DNA of 64,000 nucleotides. It comes from Methylomonas koyamae. GTDB taxonomy: Bacteria; Pseudomonadota; Gammaproteobacteria; Methylococcales; Methylomonadaceae. How positions within the stretch are numbered: the stretch's first letter is position 1; each line of letters starts with the position of its first letter. Location of the stretch: assembly GCF_006483455.1 (NCBI RefSeq), contig NZ_PPPU01000036.1, forward strand, positions 31,299-95,298. The letters run 5' to 3'. The position numbers and the translations under genes are program-made. The notes under the pieces are model-generated. The model searched no databases. It was given only the letters and a program-made list of their open reading frames with translations, and was not told the origin of the DNA. Of this stretch, positions 1-8,826 are shown in pieces.

Positions 1-268
1 CAGCTCGGCGGCGTCCAACCTGTCGTCGCCGACGGTACTGATCGAATCGGCACCCATCGGCAAAGCAGAGCTGACGGCAGGACGCGATCCTATCGCGATC
101 TGCCTGCCGGAAAGCTTTTTGAACGCCCAGCCAATTGGCCAGCGCTATCTCGGGGTGCAGTACACCATTGCCACCGGTCCATTGACCGCCGGCAAGTTCA
201 CCTGCTCCATCACGGATAGCGAAGTGTCCAGCAACAAAAACTATCCATCCGGATTTACTGTGTTTTAA
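1..268 (+). CDS. Phage virion protein, 3' end only (capsid-cement type?)
   Basis: An open frame enters from the left edge (codons begin at base 2) and ends with TAA at 266-268, giving the last 88 residues of a protein. The tail ends KNYPSGFTVF and contains a GQRYLGVQYTIATGPLTAGKF-like stretch, the pattern I associate with capsid cement or decoration proteins of BPP-1-like podoviruses (Bbp16 family). That family call is from memory of the motif and is tentative. Its position directly before tail genes fits a head-to-tail gene order. The start lies outside the window. Confidence 0.5.
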   Translation, partial: SSAASNLSSPTVLIESAPIGKAELTAGRDPIAICLPESFLNAQPIGQRYLGVQYTIATGPLTAGKFTCSITDSEVSSNKNYPSGFTVF

Positions 269-278
269 CGGGTGAACC

Positions 279-584
279 ATGCCTAAGTACATAGCCCACA
301 GTAAAACCTGGCTCAGCCACGAAAACCGGTTGGTGGACGCTGGACAAGAGTTTGACACCACGTTTCCGGAGGGCATGAAGCTCGCCGGCAACATCGAGTT
401 GGTGGAAGACAAGACCGCGCCGACCAGGACCCGCCGGCCGCGCGTAGTTAAAACCGGCAGCGATCAAGGCGGAGACAGCGATCAAACCGGCAGCGACACC
501 GACAACACCGGCGACGACGATCAAGGCCAGGACGACGGCAGCGATGCTGATACCGGCGATCTTGACGATACCAGCGGCGATTGA
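279..584 (+). CDS. Small phage protein with acidic repetitive tail
   Basis: 101 residues, starting 10 bases after the preceding stop. The first half (about 1-55) is an ordinary globular-looking segment with MPKYIAHSKTWLSHENRLVDAG at its start. The second half is low complexity, rich in Asp, Gly, Ser and Thr with repeated GSD/TGD/DDQGQDD units, so it is probably disordered and strongly negative. I do not recognise a family. The gene lies between a capsid-associated protein and the tail module and is followed by a strong terminator, so it closes the head transcription block. A structural or scaffold-like accessory role is only a guess. Confidence 0.7.
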   Translation: MPKYIAHSKTWLSHENRLVDAGQEFDTTFPEGMKLAGNIELVEDKTAPTRTRRPRVVKTGSDQGGDSDQTGSDTDNTGDDDQGQDDGSDADTGDLDDTSGD

Positions 585-591
585 CGCCATA

Positions 592-626
592 CGGGCAGGC
601 TGAAAGGCCTGCCCGGTTTTATTTTA
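592..626 (+). terminator. Rho-independent terminator after the head genes
   Basis: A perfect GC-rich stem (CGGGCAGGC at 592-600 pairing with GCCTGCCCG at 607-615, 6-base loop) is followed by GTTTTATTTTATT. It lies 8 bases after the stop of the acidic-tail protein and before the deacetylase-like gene, so it separates the head genes from the next gene. Confidence 0.8.
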
Positions 627-662
627 TTAGCATAATTAGCAGCACCAATACGGAGCAACGAT

Positions 663-2141
663 ATGTCTAGACAACATCCTGGCGGGGGTATTTTTTTAAC
701 AGACGACGCTGGCGAGAAAGTTATTGGCGCCAAAAGTCCGGACGGAAGTGAGTCAAGTATTATTGCAAAATACAACCCGTTTGCTGCTTTGCCGTCTCCA
801 TTTGTGACTGGTGACGGTGTTTTACAACATGGAAATAAGCTGGTTCTTGTTCACAACAAAGAAGCAACAGAGGTCGCTACTTATAAACAGCAAAGCGTCA
901 ACCGCATGGTGTGCGACTGGTCGCCGTCGCTTGGCACGCTTTCGGCTATAAACGGCACGTTTGCGCTGGATTCCACTGTAACCATTCAAGGCAAGCCCGC
1001 AATTAAGGCCACTGGATCGGCGACAACGCCCTTCACTGGAACCCTGACGTTTACAAACCCGATCAGTTTTGCCACGTTTAAAAACATTACCATACCGGTA
1101 ATCATTACGTGCAACGAAACTGCATCTGGTATTGCTGCAAACTCAATTAAGTTTGTACTGACCACTAGCACGGGGAAAACCATTTCACTGACGGTTCACC
1201 ACACACAAGACATGACGCCGGGGGTTCCGTATGAGTTTAACTGGAACCGTGATTACGACTACAACAACGCCAACTTTTTCAACTATACGGGCGGTGCTAC
1301 CGTTGCAACGCTGGATTCAGAGTCAATTACCAGCATTGCATTAACATTCACGACCGGAGCGAGCTCTGCTAGTTATCCGATTTGGCTTGGCCCAGTTAAA
1401 TTGGATTGCGCTCCGGCTGACCAAAAAGGCCGAATTTATTTGCGGGTAGACGGCCCCTATGCCACGCACATGAATGTGTTGGACGTGCTAAATAAATACG
1501 GCGTCAATGCGATTTTTGGCTTGCGTAAGCAATTAGTCGGTTCCGAGTTAACCGAATCGCAAATGAACACTATTTATGAGGCCGGCAATGATTGGTGGCA
1601 CCACACGTTTGCAAGCAACAAAACCGGCGGCTATGTCAATGCAACAGACTGGCCTACAGCGTTTGACATCATTAACGACCACTTGAATCAATGGGCCTAC
1701 ATGGCTTCAATGGGCTGGACTCGTGGTATCGGTTTCAGTGTGCGGGCGTTTACCGATTTGTTCCCGTCATCTGTAGGCATGGCGCGTCAATTTTTGGTTA
1801 GGGATGCATTGCTGGCATCTGGAATCAAGTTAATGAGCGGCTCACAAACCGTTGTTGGTCGAAAAATTCCTATCGGATATGGCCCGATTGCCGGTTTGCC
1901 AATATTGAAATACGCCATATCAACCAGCGACTCCACCACGCTGCAGAACCTGATCGATGTAGCCGACATTGCGGCAACTACAAAAACCGGTCAAACCATC
2001 TTGATGCATGGCGCTGGCGGTGCTCCTGGGAATCAAGGCCTATCGGTTAGCGTGTTAGATCAATTCATCGCCCGCGTCAAGGCCCGCTCGGATGTGGAAA
2101 TCGTCAAGCTTACCGACGACGCTTACAAGTACTACCTGTAA
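663..2141 (+). CDS. Phage tail-associated protein with polysaccharide-deacetylase-like domain
   Basis: 492 residues. ATG at 663 is preceded by GGAG. Residues about 1-75 look like a virion-attachment segment, about 80-250 look like a beta-rich carbohydrate-binding region, and about 260-490 resemble the NodB/polysaccharide deacetylase fold: YLRVDGPYATHMNVLDVLNKYG matches the 'DDG...vL.kyg' opening, NDWWHHTF resembles the metal-binding His segment, and QTILMHGAGG resembles the closing 'llH' strand. The usual first motif is altered (RVDGP), so catalysis is uncertain. A function in binding or trimming host surface polysaccharide is inferred. The DNA is visibly less GC-rich than the genes around it, as expected for an exchangeable host-range module. 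Its stop overlaps the next start (TAATG). Confidence 0.7.
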   Translation: MSRQHPGGGIFLTDDAGEKVIGAKSPDGSESSIIAKYNPFAALPSPFVTGDGVLQHGNKLVLVHNKEATEVATYKQQSVNRMVCDWSPSLGTLSAINGTFALDSTVTIQGKPAIKATGSATTPFTGTLTFTNPISFATFKNITIPVIITCNETASGIAANSIKFVLTTSTGKTISLTVHHTQDMTPGVPYEFNWNRDYDYNNANFFNYTGGATVATLDSESITSIALTFTTGASSASYPIWLGPVKLDCAPADQKGRIYLRVDGPYATHMNVLDVLNKYGVNAIFGLRKQLVGSELTESQMNTIYEAGNDWWHHTFASNKTGGYVNATDWPTAFDIINDHLNQWAYMASMGWTRGIGFSVRAFTDLFPSSVGMARQFLVRDALLASGIKLMSGSQTVVGRKIPIGYGPIAGLPILKYAISTSDSTTLQNLIDVADIAATTKTGQTILMHGAGGAPGNQGLSVSVLDQFIARVKARSDVEIVKLTDDAYKYYL

Positions 2142-2395
2142 TGACCTACCAAGAACTCTTCAACATCGCCATCACTCTGGCGGGGATTTTGGGCGGGTGG
2201 ATACTCAAGACGGTTTGGGAATCGATCAAGGATTTGCAAAAAGCCGACCGCGAGATATTCGACAAGATTCACGAGCTGGACAAGGTCGTTGCCGGCGACT
2301 ATGTGCGCAAAGACTATCTCGAGCGCATCGTCGACGCCTTATTTCGCAAACTTGACTCCATGAACGATAAGCTAGACGGCAAGGTGGATAAATGA
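2141..2395 (+). CDS. Small phage membrane-anchored coiled-coil protein
   Basis: 84 residues. ATG overlaps the previous stop by one base. A hydrophobic segment (about residues 6-24, LFNIAITLAGILGGWILKTV) is followed by a charged helical part (KDLQKADREIFDKIHELDK and DYVRKDYLERIVDALFRKLDSM) that would form a coiled coil. Similar one-TM, coiled-coil proteins occur in phage tail and lysis regions; I cannot assign a function. It overlaps the tail gene after it by 4 bases, so the two are probably translationally coupled. Confidence 0.7.
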   Translation: MTYQELFNIAITLAGILGGWILKTVWESIKDLQKADREIFDKIHELDKVVAGDYVRKDYLERIVDALFRKLDSMNDKLDGKVDK

Positions 2396-2988
2396 ATCCG
2401 GTCGCATTGTGCAACCTCGCCTTGGGCAAGCTGGGCGATGCGGGCGGCGTGGTGTCGATCGATCCGCCCGACGATTCGGTGCAGGCCGGCCATTGCGCCC
2501 AGTTTTACCCGATCGCTTTGGCGTTTGCGCTGAGCCAGCACAATTGGAGCTTTGCCACCCGCACCGTGACGCCGTCCGCGCTGGTCAACGATAACGGAGC
2601 CTGGGCTTATGCGTTTGCATTGCCGGCCGGGTTTGCCAAGCTGGTAAATATCTCCACCTCTGAAATTGAAGAAGTCACCGAATACAGTTTGGAATTGTCC
2701 GACAGCGGCCAATCCGTGCTGTATGTAGACGAGGAAAGCATCACGCTGGAATTTGTCACCAGCAATCTCAGCAGCGACAATTTTCCCGGCTATTTTATCG
2801 GCTACTTCACTACGCTGTTAGCAAGTTATCTGGCCGGGCCGATCTTGCGCGGCGATGTCGGCGTGTCGGCGGCCAAAAGCTTGACGCAAACCGCGCTGGG
2901 CGAATTGGCCATCGCCACGGTACACGATAGCCGCAACGTGCGCCGCCGCCGCAACAAAATCCCCAAATACACCCAAGCCCGCCGCTGA
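2392..2988 (+). CDS. Phage tail tubular (gatekeeper) protein A-like
   Basis: 198 residues, overlapping the previous gene by ATGA. The N-terminus (NPVALCNLALGKLGD, then a segment ending FYPIALAFALSQHNWSFATR) has the typical form of T7 gp11-like tail tubular/adaptor proteins of podoviruses, which join the portal to the tail nozzle. The C-terminus is very basic (NVRRRRNKIPKYTQARR). The large nozzle-like protein follows one base later, the usual partner order. Family assignment is by motif memory. Confidence 0.7.
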   Translation: MNPVALCNLALGKLGDAGGVVSIDPPDDSVQAGHCAQFYPIALAFALSQHNWSFATRTVTPSALVNDNGAWAYAFALPAGFAKLVNISTSEIEEVTEYSLELSDSGQSVLYVDEESITLEFVTSNLSSDNFPGYFIGYFTTLLASYLAGPILRGDVGVSAAKSLTQTALGELAIATVHDSRNVRRRRNKIPKYTQARR

Positions 2989-2989
2989 T

Positions 2990-5047
2990 ATGCCCAGTAC
3001 TCGCGATCTGCGTAACTCGTTCAACGGCGGCGAGGTTAGCCGGCGCTTGCTCGGCAAAACCAATCTGGCTAAGTACCAGACTGGGCTGGAAACTTGTTTG
3101 AATTTTATTCCGTTGCCGCAAGGTTCAGCGATCAATCGGCCGGGGACGTTGTTTGTCAATGTGACCCGGACGCCGTCGCGCAAAGCCCGCTTGATTCCGT
3201 TTGTATTCAGTACTGGACAGGCGTTTGCAATTGAAATGGGCGTGGGATATTTCCGCTTTCATACGCTGGGCGGCACACTGCTCGATGGATCGGTTCCGTA
3301 TCAGATCAGCAGCCCATATGGCGAAGACGACATCTTCGATATCGTGATCAGCCAGTCCGGCGACGTGATTACGCTGACGCATCCGCTGTATGCCGTGCGC
3401 GAATTGACGCGCATCAGCAATACCCACTGGACATTGACCACGGTTGGTTTTTCCTCGCAAACGGCCGCACCCACCGGAGTTTCAGCGGTGGCAACGTATG
3501 CTACGGCGGGCAATCCGAAGACGGTGACTTATAAAGTCACGGCGCTGAACAGCCGCGGCTACGAAGAGTCGGTCGGTTCGGCCGCTTCCGGCAATGCTAC
3601 CAACGACCTCACTATCTCCGGCAATTACAACACCGTCACCTGGAGTGCCGTTACCGGCGCGGCGATGTATAACGTGTACAAGTCGGCGGCCGGCGGTTAC
3701 GGTTACATCGGCCAAACCTCTTCGCTTTCGTTCGTCGACGACAACATCCTGGCCGATATGAGCCACACGCTGCCGATTAGCGAAGACCCGTTCAATGGTA
3801 CCGACAACTATCCGTCGGCCGTGGGTTACTTCGAGCAGCGGCGGTTTTTCGGCGGCACAAATAACGACCCGATGAACGTCTGGAGCACGCAAAGCGGCTC
3901 GGACTACAACATGAACTACACCATCCCGTCGCAAGACAGCGATGCGTTGCGGTTCAAAATCAAGGCGTACAGGTCCGACGTGATCCGGCATATTGTGCCG
4001 CTGCAGGATCTGGTGATTCTCACCGCCGCCAACGAGTGGCGCATTGCCCAAGCGCAAAACGGCGCGCTGGTACCGAGTACGATCAACCCCAAGCCACAGG
4101 GCCAAAACGGCGCATCCAAGGTGCAACCGGAACTGATCGGCAACCGCATGCTGTACGTGGCGGCGCGTGGCGGGCATTTGCTGGAGATGTCCTACGACTG
4201 GCAAAACAACGGCTATATTTCGCAGGACGTCAGCATCCTGGCGACACACTTGTTCGATTATCTCGACGTGGTCGATATGGCTTTTGCCAGCGCACCGTGG
4301 AAAGTATTGTGGTGCGTCAGTAGCAACGGTCAATTGTTGGGCTGTACCTATGTGCCGGAACAGGATGTGCTGGCCTGGCACCGGCACCAGACCGACGGCG
4401 AAGTCGAGAGCTGTTGCGTGATTCCGGAGAACAATGCCGACGTGTTGTATCTGATCGTCAAGCGCATCATCAACGGTGAAACCAAACGCTACGTGGAAAT
4501 GTTGGATCTACGCAATCCGGCCACGGCGGCAGATGCGTTCTTCGTCGACAGCGGCTTGACCTACAGCGGCGCGGCGACCAACGTCATCAGCGGCCTGGAG
4601 CACCTGGAAGGTAAAACCGTCGCGATCCTGGGTAACGGCCAAGTCATGACGCCTAAAGTCGTCACCGGCGGCCAGATTACGCTCGACGACGGCGTGACTG
4701 TCACCAAGGCCCAAATCGGCCTGCCGATTACGGCCGATCTGAAAACGCTGCCGTTATGGTTCCAGGATTCGACTCAGGGCCAAAGCCGCATCAAGAACGT
4801 CAACAAAGTATGGGCGCAAATCTTGAACTCGGCGCCGTTCTATGCCGGCCCGGATTTTGACCAATTGACGCCGATCAAAACCCAAACCCTGGCCGCGATG
4901 GCGACGCCGGGGCAATGGTATTCCGGACTGGTGGAGTTAGTGGTAAAGGCCGACTGGAACAGCACCGGCCAGACTGCCATCCGCCATACCGACCCAACGC
5001 CGCTGGAAATTGTGTTTATCGCGTCCGAGGTGGCCATTGGCGGCTAA
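2990..5047 (+). CDS. Phage tail nozzle protein (tail tubular protein B-like)
   Basis: 685 residues. The opening TRDLRNSFNGGEVSRRLLGKT, with CLNFIPLPQGSAINRPGT shortly after, is the characteristic N-terminus of podovirus tail nozzle proteins. Residues about 160-260 (APTGVSAVATYAT through FVDDN) look like an inserted fibronectin III/Ig-like domain, common as a surface-exposed insert in tail proteins. The remainder alternates beta strands as expected for the propeller-rich nozzle. It follows the tubular A-like gene directly and is followed one base later by a gp13-like gene, so it is part of one tail operon. Confidence 0.8.
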   Translation: MPSTRDLRNSFNGGEVSRRLLGKTNLAKYQTGLETCLNFIPLPQGSAINRPGTLFVNVTRTPSRKARLIPFVFSTGQAFAIEMGVGYFRFHTLGGTLLDGSVPYQISSPYGEDDIFDIVISQSGDVITLTHPLYAVRELTRISNTHWTLTTVGFSSQTAAPTGVSAVATYATAGNPKTVTYKVTALNSRGYEESVGSAASGNATNDLTISGNYNTVTWSAVTGAAMYNVYKSAAGGYGYIGQTSSLSFVDDNILADMSHTLPISEDPFNGTDNYPSAVGYFEQRRFFGGTNNDPMNVWSTQSGSDYNMNYTIPSQDSDALRFKIKAYRSDVIRHIVPLQDLVILTAANEWRIAQAQNGALVPSTINPKPQGQNGASKVQPELIGNRMLYVAARGGHLLEMSYDWQNNGYISQDVSILATHLFDYLDVVDMAFASAPWKVLWCVSSNGQLLGCTYVPEQDVLAWHRHQTDGEVESCCVIPENNADVLYLIVKRIINGETKRYVEMLDLRNPATAADAFFVDSGLTYSGAATNVISGLEHLEGKTVAILGNGQVMTPKVVTGGQITLDDGVTVTKAQIGLPITADLKTLPLWFQDSTQGQSRIKNVNKVWAQILNSAPFYAGPDFDQLTPIKTQTLAAMATPGQWYSGLVELVVKADWNSTGQTAIRHTDPTPLEIVFIASEVAIGG

Positions 5048-5048
5048 T

Positions 5049-5501
5049 GTGGTGTTCCGGCCGCCGACCGCGGCGGATGTGGAGTATCTGGTCGGCCATT
5101 TGCGCCAAGCGGAACGGAACGATCTGCAAGCGATGGCCGCCGATGCCCGCCAGGCCTTGACGCAATCGATCAAGCTATCGCCGGCCGGGTTTTGTTATGC
5201 GGTGGAATACGACGGCGAACTGTTGTGTATCTGCGGTTGCGGCGCGTTGACGCTGATATCGCCGGTCGGCTTTCCCTGGCTGGTCGGTACGCCGGCGCTG
5301 GATCGGCATGCGGTAAAGTTGACTCGCCTGAGCCGGCGCGGCATTAAAACCATGCTGGAACGCTGGCCAACCCTATGCAATTACATCGATTGCCGCAATA
5401 CCCGGACGCTGGCGTGGTTGCAGCGGTTGGGGTTTGCGCTGGGCGAACAAAAAGAAGTGGTACCCGGGTATCCGATGGTTAAATTCGAAATGAGGGTGTA
5501 A
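5049..5501 (+). CDS. T7 gp13-like (DUF2833) internal protein, GNAT-like fold
   Basis: 150 residues if translated from GTG at 5049, one base after the nozzle-gene stop; a longer frame open from 5010 would overlap that gene and adds nothing family-like, so I prefer the GTG. The segments FRPPTAADVEYLVGHLR, FPWLVGTPALDRHAVKLTR and NYIDCRNTRTLAWLQRLGF are hallmarks of the DUF2833/gp13 group, which has an acetyltransferase-like architecture (C-terminal 'N..t..wl..lGF' motif) and is found next to internal virion proteins in T7-like phages. Whether it is an enzyme or a morphogenesis factor is not known from sequence. Confidence 0.75.
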   Translation: MVFRPPTAADVEYLVGHLRQAERNDLQAMAADARQALTQSIKLSPAGFCYAVEYDGELLCICGCGALTLISPVGFPWLVGTPALDRHAVKLTRLSRRGIKTMLERWPTLCNYIDCRNTRTLAWLQRLGFALGEQKEVVPGYPMVKFEMRV

Positions 5502-5503
5502 CG

Positions 5504-6175
5504 ATGTGTTTTGTAGCTTTGGCCCCGTTGGCGGCAATGGCGGCCTCGGCGGCCAGCACGGCTGGCGCCGCCATCGCTGCCGGCGCCAGCGCAATCGGTT
5601 CGGCAGCGGCGGCGGCCGGATCGGCCATCGGTACTGCAGCGTCGGCCGCTGGTTCTTTTGTCGCGGCCAACTCCGGCGCGTTCATGTTGGGCAGCAGCTT
5701 GCTGTCGGCCGGCATGTCGGCCTATCAGGCCAGCGAACAAGCCAGCGCAGCCAAGAAACAGGCGCAGTACCAGGCGCAGGTCGACGCCAACAATGCCAAG
5801 ATGGCCGAGTGGGCGCGCAGCGATGCGTTGCAGCGCGGCGAGATCGAGGCCCAACGTTCGATGCAATCCCGCGCGCAATTGATCGGCAGACAACGGGCGG
5901 CGCTGGCCGCCAACGGCGTCGAGCTTAACCAAGGCTCGGCATTGGATTTGTTGACCAGTACCGAGTATTTAGGACAACAGGAAGTCGATACCATCCAGAA
6001 CAACGCCCTGCGCGAGGCGTGGGGCTATTCCAACCAGGCGGCGGAATTCCGTTCCGGTTCCGCGTTTGCCGATTGGCGGGCGCGTAACACCAGCCCCGGC
6101 AAAGCGGCGTTGCTGTCCGGCGCGTCGTCGCTGATCAGTTCCGCCAGCCAGTTTGCAATGATGAAGGCACGATAA
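5504..6175 (+). CDS. Internal virion (core) protein, T7 gp14-like
   Basis: 223 residues. Residues about 1-75 are an Ala/Gly/Ser-rich, membrane-compatible segment. They are followed by a long amphipathic helix rich in Ala, Gln and Glu (ASEQASAAKKQAQYQAQVDA) and the conserved-looking block RAALAANGVELNQGSALDLL. That layout is typical of podovirus core proteins of the gp14 type, which are ejected and help form the DNA channel across the envelope. The gene overlaps the next one (ATAATGG at 6173-6179), which encodes the transglycosylase internal protein, its usual partner. Confidence 0.7.
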   Translation: MCFVALAPLAAMAASAASTAGAAIAAGASAIGSAAAAAGSAIGTAASAAGSFVAANSGAFMLGSSLLSAGMSAYQASEQASAAKKQAQYQAQVDANNAKMAEWARSDALQRGEIEAQRSMQSRAQLIGRQRAALAANGVELNQGSALDLLTSTEYLGQQEVDTIQNNALREAWGYSNQAAEFRSGSAFADWRARNTSPGKAALLSGASSLISSASQFAMMKAR

Positions 6176-8595
6176 TGGCGTTAAGAGTCCCTACTGCCGA
6201 CGGCGTCGGCGTTTCGTTGAACCGATTGCCGCAAGTCCAGCAGCGCGGCCGCAGCGTCGCGGATTTCATTAATCCCGACAATGCCATGTTTGCCGAAGCG
6301 GCCGGCAATGCCGCGCAAACCCTCGAGCGGGCCTCGATGGCGCTGAAAATGCGAGAGCTGCAGGATATCGACCGCACCCGCACCCAGGACGCCATCAACC
6401 AGACCTTGGCATTCGATCAGGATCTGGAATTCGGCGAAAACGGTTGGCGCAAGCAGACCGGCGCGGCGGTGCTGAGTCAGGCTAACAGCAAACCGCTGAC
6501 CGACAACGTGCTGGATACCAGGCAGCAGCACATCAACCAGATCATTCAAGGCCTGGGCAACGATAGCCAACGGTTGGCGTTTCAAGAATGGGCCGACCGC
6601 AGCAGCCTGCAATTGCGCCAGCAGTTGATGAGCCACGAAAACGAACAATACCGGGTATACAAGCGCGGGGTATTGCGCGGCGGCATCGACACCGCTACCC
6701 GCGATATCGAGCTGTTCAATAACGATCCGGCCCGGATCGGCGAATCGTTGACCAACATCAAACGCTATTCGGAAGATTTAGGGCTGCTGGAACACGGTAG
6801 CGCCGAAATCGGCCAAGTCGACGGCCGCCGCCACGTGTCCGCCGCCATTATTCAAGCCATCGACACCAGCCTGCAACAAGGCAACATTGCCAACGCCTGG
6901 CAGTTGCACAAACAGTTCGGCCAGGAAATGGATCTGAACGATTACGTGAAGGCAGCCAAGGTGCTGAACACGGAACACGAGCGGCAGACCGCGTTGCAAG
7001 TCGGCCAAACCGTGATTGGCGAATTGTATCCCCGGATGCAAACCGGCGACGGCGACCGGGCGTTTAATATTTTGCTCAATGCCGAATCCGGCGGCCGGCA
7101 ATTTGCACACGATTATGGATATGGACTTAGGCCAGATGGCACACCAAAAGGCAAAGGCTTTTTGGGTGAGCTTAAACGTCCTGATGGCGGAGTTATGACT
7201 GAGTTCAGTGTAGGCGTGAATATTGATGGAAAGGAAATGGATATTCCAACCATTGTTCCAACATTAAGCAAAAACGAGCTTGAATTTATTTTAAATATAA
7301 AAGATGGAGAAGAAATACCAAACTCTATTATCGACAAAGCAGTAGAACACGCAAAAAAAAGGATTTCTCAAAATAAAAGTGTTTTTGCCGATCCAGAGCC
7401 CATCACCAGCCGCAAAGGTGCGATCGGCATTGCTCAGATCATGCCGGACACCGGACCGGAAGCGGCGAAGCTGGCCGGCCTGCCCTGGGACGAGCAACGC
7501 TTTAGAACCGATGCCGAGTATAACAAGGCCTTGGGCAAAGCCTATTTTGCCAAGCAGTTGCAAGACTTCGATGGCGACCTGTCCAAGGCTTACGCAGCCT
7601 ATAACGCTGGCCCCGGCGCCTTGCGCAATGCGCTGAAACTGGCGGAATCCACCGGCCTGCCCTGGTCCGGATTTTTGCCGGACGAAACCCAGGCTTACGT
7701 GGCAAAAAATATGAAAGCCTTTGCCGCCGGCCAAGGCCAATATCAGCGCCCTACCCTGGCCGACGCCCAACAAACCGCATTGGACAAACTGGGCCCAAAT
7801 CCCAGCGCCGAGCTGGTCAAGTTGACGATGGATGTAGTGGAAAAACACTACAACGACCAGACCAAAGCGATTAAGCAACGCCAGGAAGAAGCCACCGGCA
7901 ATGCCATGCGCATGATCCTGGAGAACGGCGGCGATTTCGCCGGCTTGCCACCCCAGGTGCGCGGCTCGGTGCCGATCGAGGATGTGGACAAGGTGATGGC
8001 GTTTGCCAAGAAGATCAACGCCCGCGAACCGATCGAAACCGATTGGGGCCTGTATTACCGGATGAAATCCAACCCGCAGTTGCTGAAAGATACCAACCTG
8101 ATGGCGTTCCGTGACAAGTTGAGCGACAGCGAGTTTAAAGGCCTGTCCGAAGAACAGCAGCAGTTGAATAACCGAAACAGCAGCATGACTTCGGTACGCT
8201 CGCCTAAGCAGATTCTGGATCAATTCATGCTGGAGGCCGGCATCGATCCATCGCCGAAAGCCGGCAGCAAGGATGCCGAGAAAGTCGGCCGTCTGTGGGC
8301 TGCCTACGAGCAGCAAGTCGGGCAAGCGGAACAGGACACCGGCAAGAAATTATCCAACGAAGAACTGCGCCAAGTCGCGGCGCGGTTGTTTGTCGACGTG
8401 CAATTGAAACGCTCGTTCTGGTTCGACGAAACCCGCCCGGCCGGACTGATCGGCAGCGACGAGTTGAAAAACATTGTGGTACCGGCCGCAGAACGCCAGG
8501 CCATTATTGACGCCTGGAACCAAGCCGGCCGCGGCCGAGCCATCACCGAAAACGACATCGTCACGATGTACGCCCGCCGGCAGGGGCTGCTGTAA
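6175..8595 (+). CDS. Internal virion lytic transglycosylase with an inserted phage domain
   Basis: 806 residues. A soluble lytic transglycosylase (SLT, goose-lysozyme-like) domain lies at about 295-510: catalytic Glu304 in NAESGG, then GAIGIAQIMPDT (415-426) and AYAAYNAGPGALRNAL. It would cut peptidoglycan locally so the ejected proteins can pass. Between ESGG and GAIGIAQ sits an extra segment of about 94 residues (312-405; bases 7108-7389) with the recurrent phage pattern LRPDGTPKGKGFLGELKRPDG, ending AKKRISQNKSVFA; this DNA is clearly AT-rich against a GC-rich background. The rest is helical and Gln/Ala rich, as in internal virion proteins. Confidence 0.85.
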   Translation: MALRVPTADGVGVSLNRLPQVQQRGRSVADFINPDNAMFAEAAGNAAQTLERASMALKMRELQDIDRTRTQDAINQTLAFDQDLEFGENGWRKQTGAAVLSQANSKPLTDNVLDTRQQHINQIIQGLGNDSQRLAFQEWADRSSLQLRQQLMSHENEQYRVYKRGVLRGGIDTATRDIELFNNDPARIGESLTNIKRYSEDLGLLEHGSAEIGQVDGRRHVSAAIIQAIDTSLQQGNIANAWQLHKQFGQEMDLNDYVKAAKVLNTEHERQTALQVGQTVIGELYPRMQTGDGDRAFNILLNAESGGRQFAHDYGYGLRPDGTPKGKGFLGELKRPDGGVMTEFSVGVNIDGKEMDIPTIVPTLSKNELEFILNIKDGEEIPNSIIDKAVEHAKKRISQNKSVFADPEPITSRKGAIGIAQIMPDTGPEAAKLAGLPWDEQRFRTDAEYNKALGKAYFAKQLQDFDGDLSKAYAAYNAGPGALRNALKLAESTGLPWSGFLPDETQAYVAKNMKAFAAGQGQYQRPTLADAQQTALDKLGPNPSAELVKLTMDVVEKHYNDQTKAIKQRQEEATGNAMRMILENGGDFAGLPPQVRGSVPIEDVDKVMAFAKKINAREPIETDWGLYYRMKSNPQLLKDTNLMAFRDKLSDSEFKGLSEEQQQLNNRNSSMTSVRSPKQILDQFMLEAGIDPSPKAGSKDAEKVGRLWAAYEQQVGQAEQDTGKKLSNEELRQVAARLFVDVQLKRSFWFDETRPAGLIGSDELKNIVVPAAERQAIIDAWNQAGRGRAITENDIVTMYARRQGLL

Positions 8596-8625
8596 CGACC
8601 ATTTTCGTGACGCCACGAAAATGAT

Positions 8626-8826
8626 ATGGCCAGCGATAAACCCACACCGGCCGAACAAGACTTCGCCTGGTTTACCGGCCAAACCGGATCCGTGGACGAA
8701 AACACCAAGGAATGGTTTTTGGAGCGCGTCTCGATCAGAACCGAAAGCGGTTTTACCTCGATGCAGGCGCGGAATTTAACGTATAGCGAGTATTTGGCGC
8801 GAGAGAGTAATAATGAAAAGCACTGA
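8626..8826 (+). CDS. Small hypothetical phage protein
   Basis: 66 residues, starting 30 bases after the transglycosylase gene and overlapping the next gene by 14 bases. The protein (MASDKPTPAEQDFAWFTGQTG through YSEYLARESNNEKH) is hydrophilic, with no signal peptide or membrane segment, and I recognise no family. Its position between two virion-associated genes and its overlap suggest it is expressed; its role is unknown. Confidence 0.55.
   Translation: MASDKPTPAEQDFAWFTGQTGSVDENTKEWFLERVSIRTESGFTSMQARNLTYSEYLARESNNEKH

Noticed and set aside
7108..7389. Intein in the transglycosylase
   Set aside because: The inserted segment lacks a Cys/Ser start, a His-Asn end with a following Cys/Ser/Thr, and splicing blocks; at ~94 residues it is better explained as a domain insertion.
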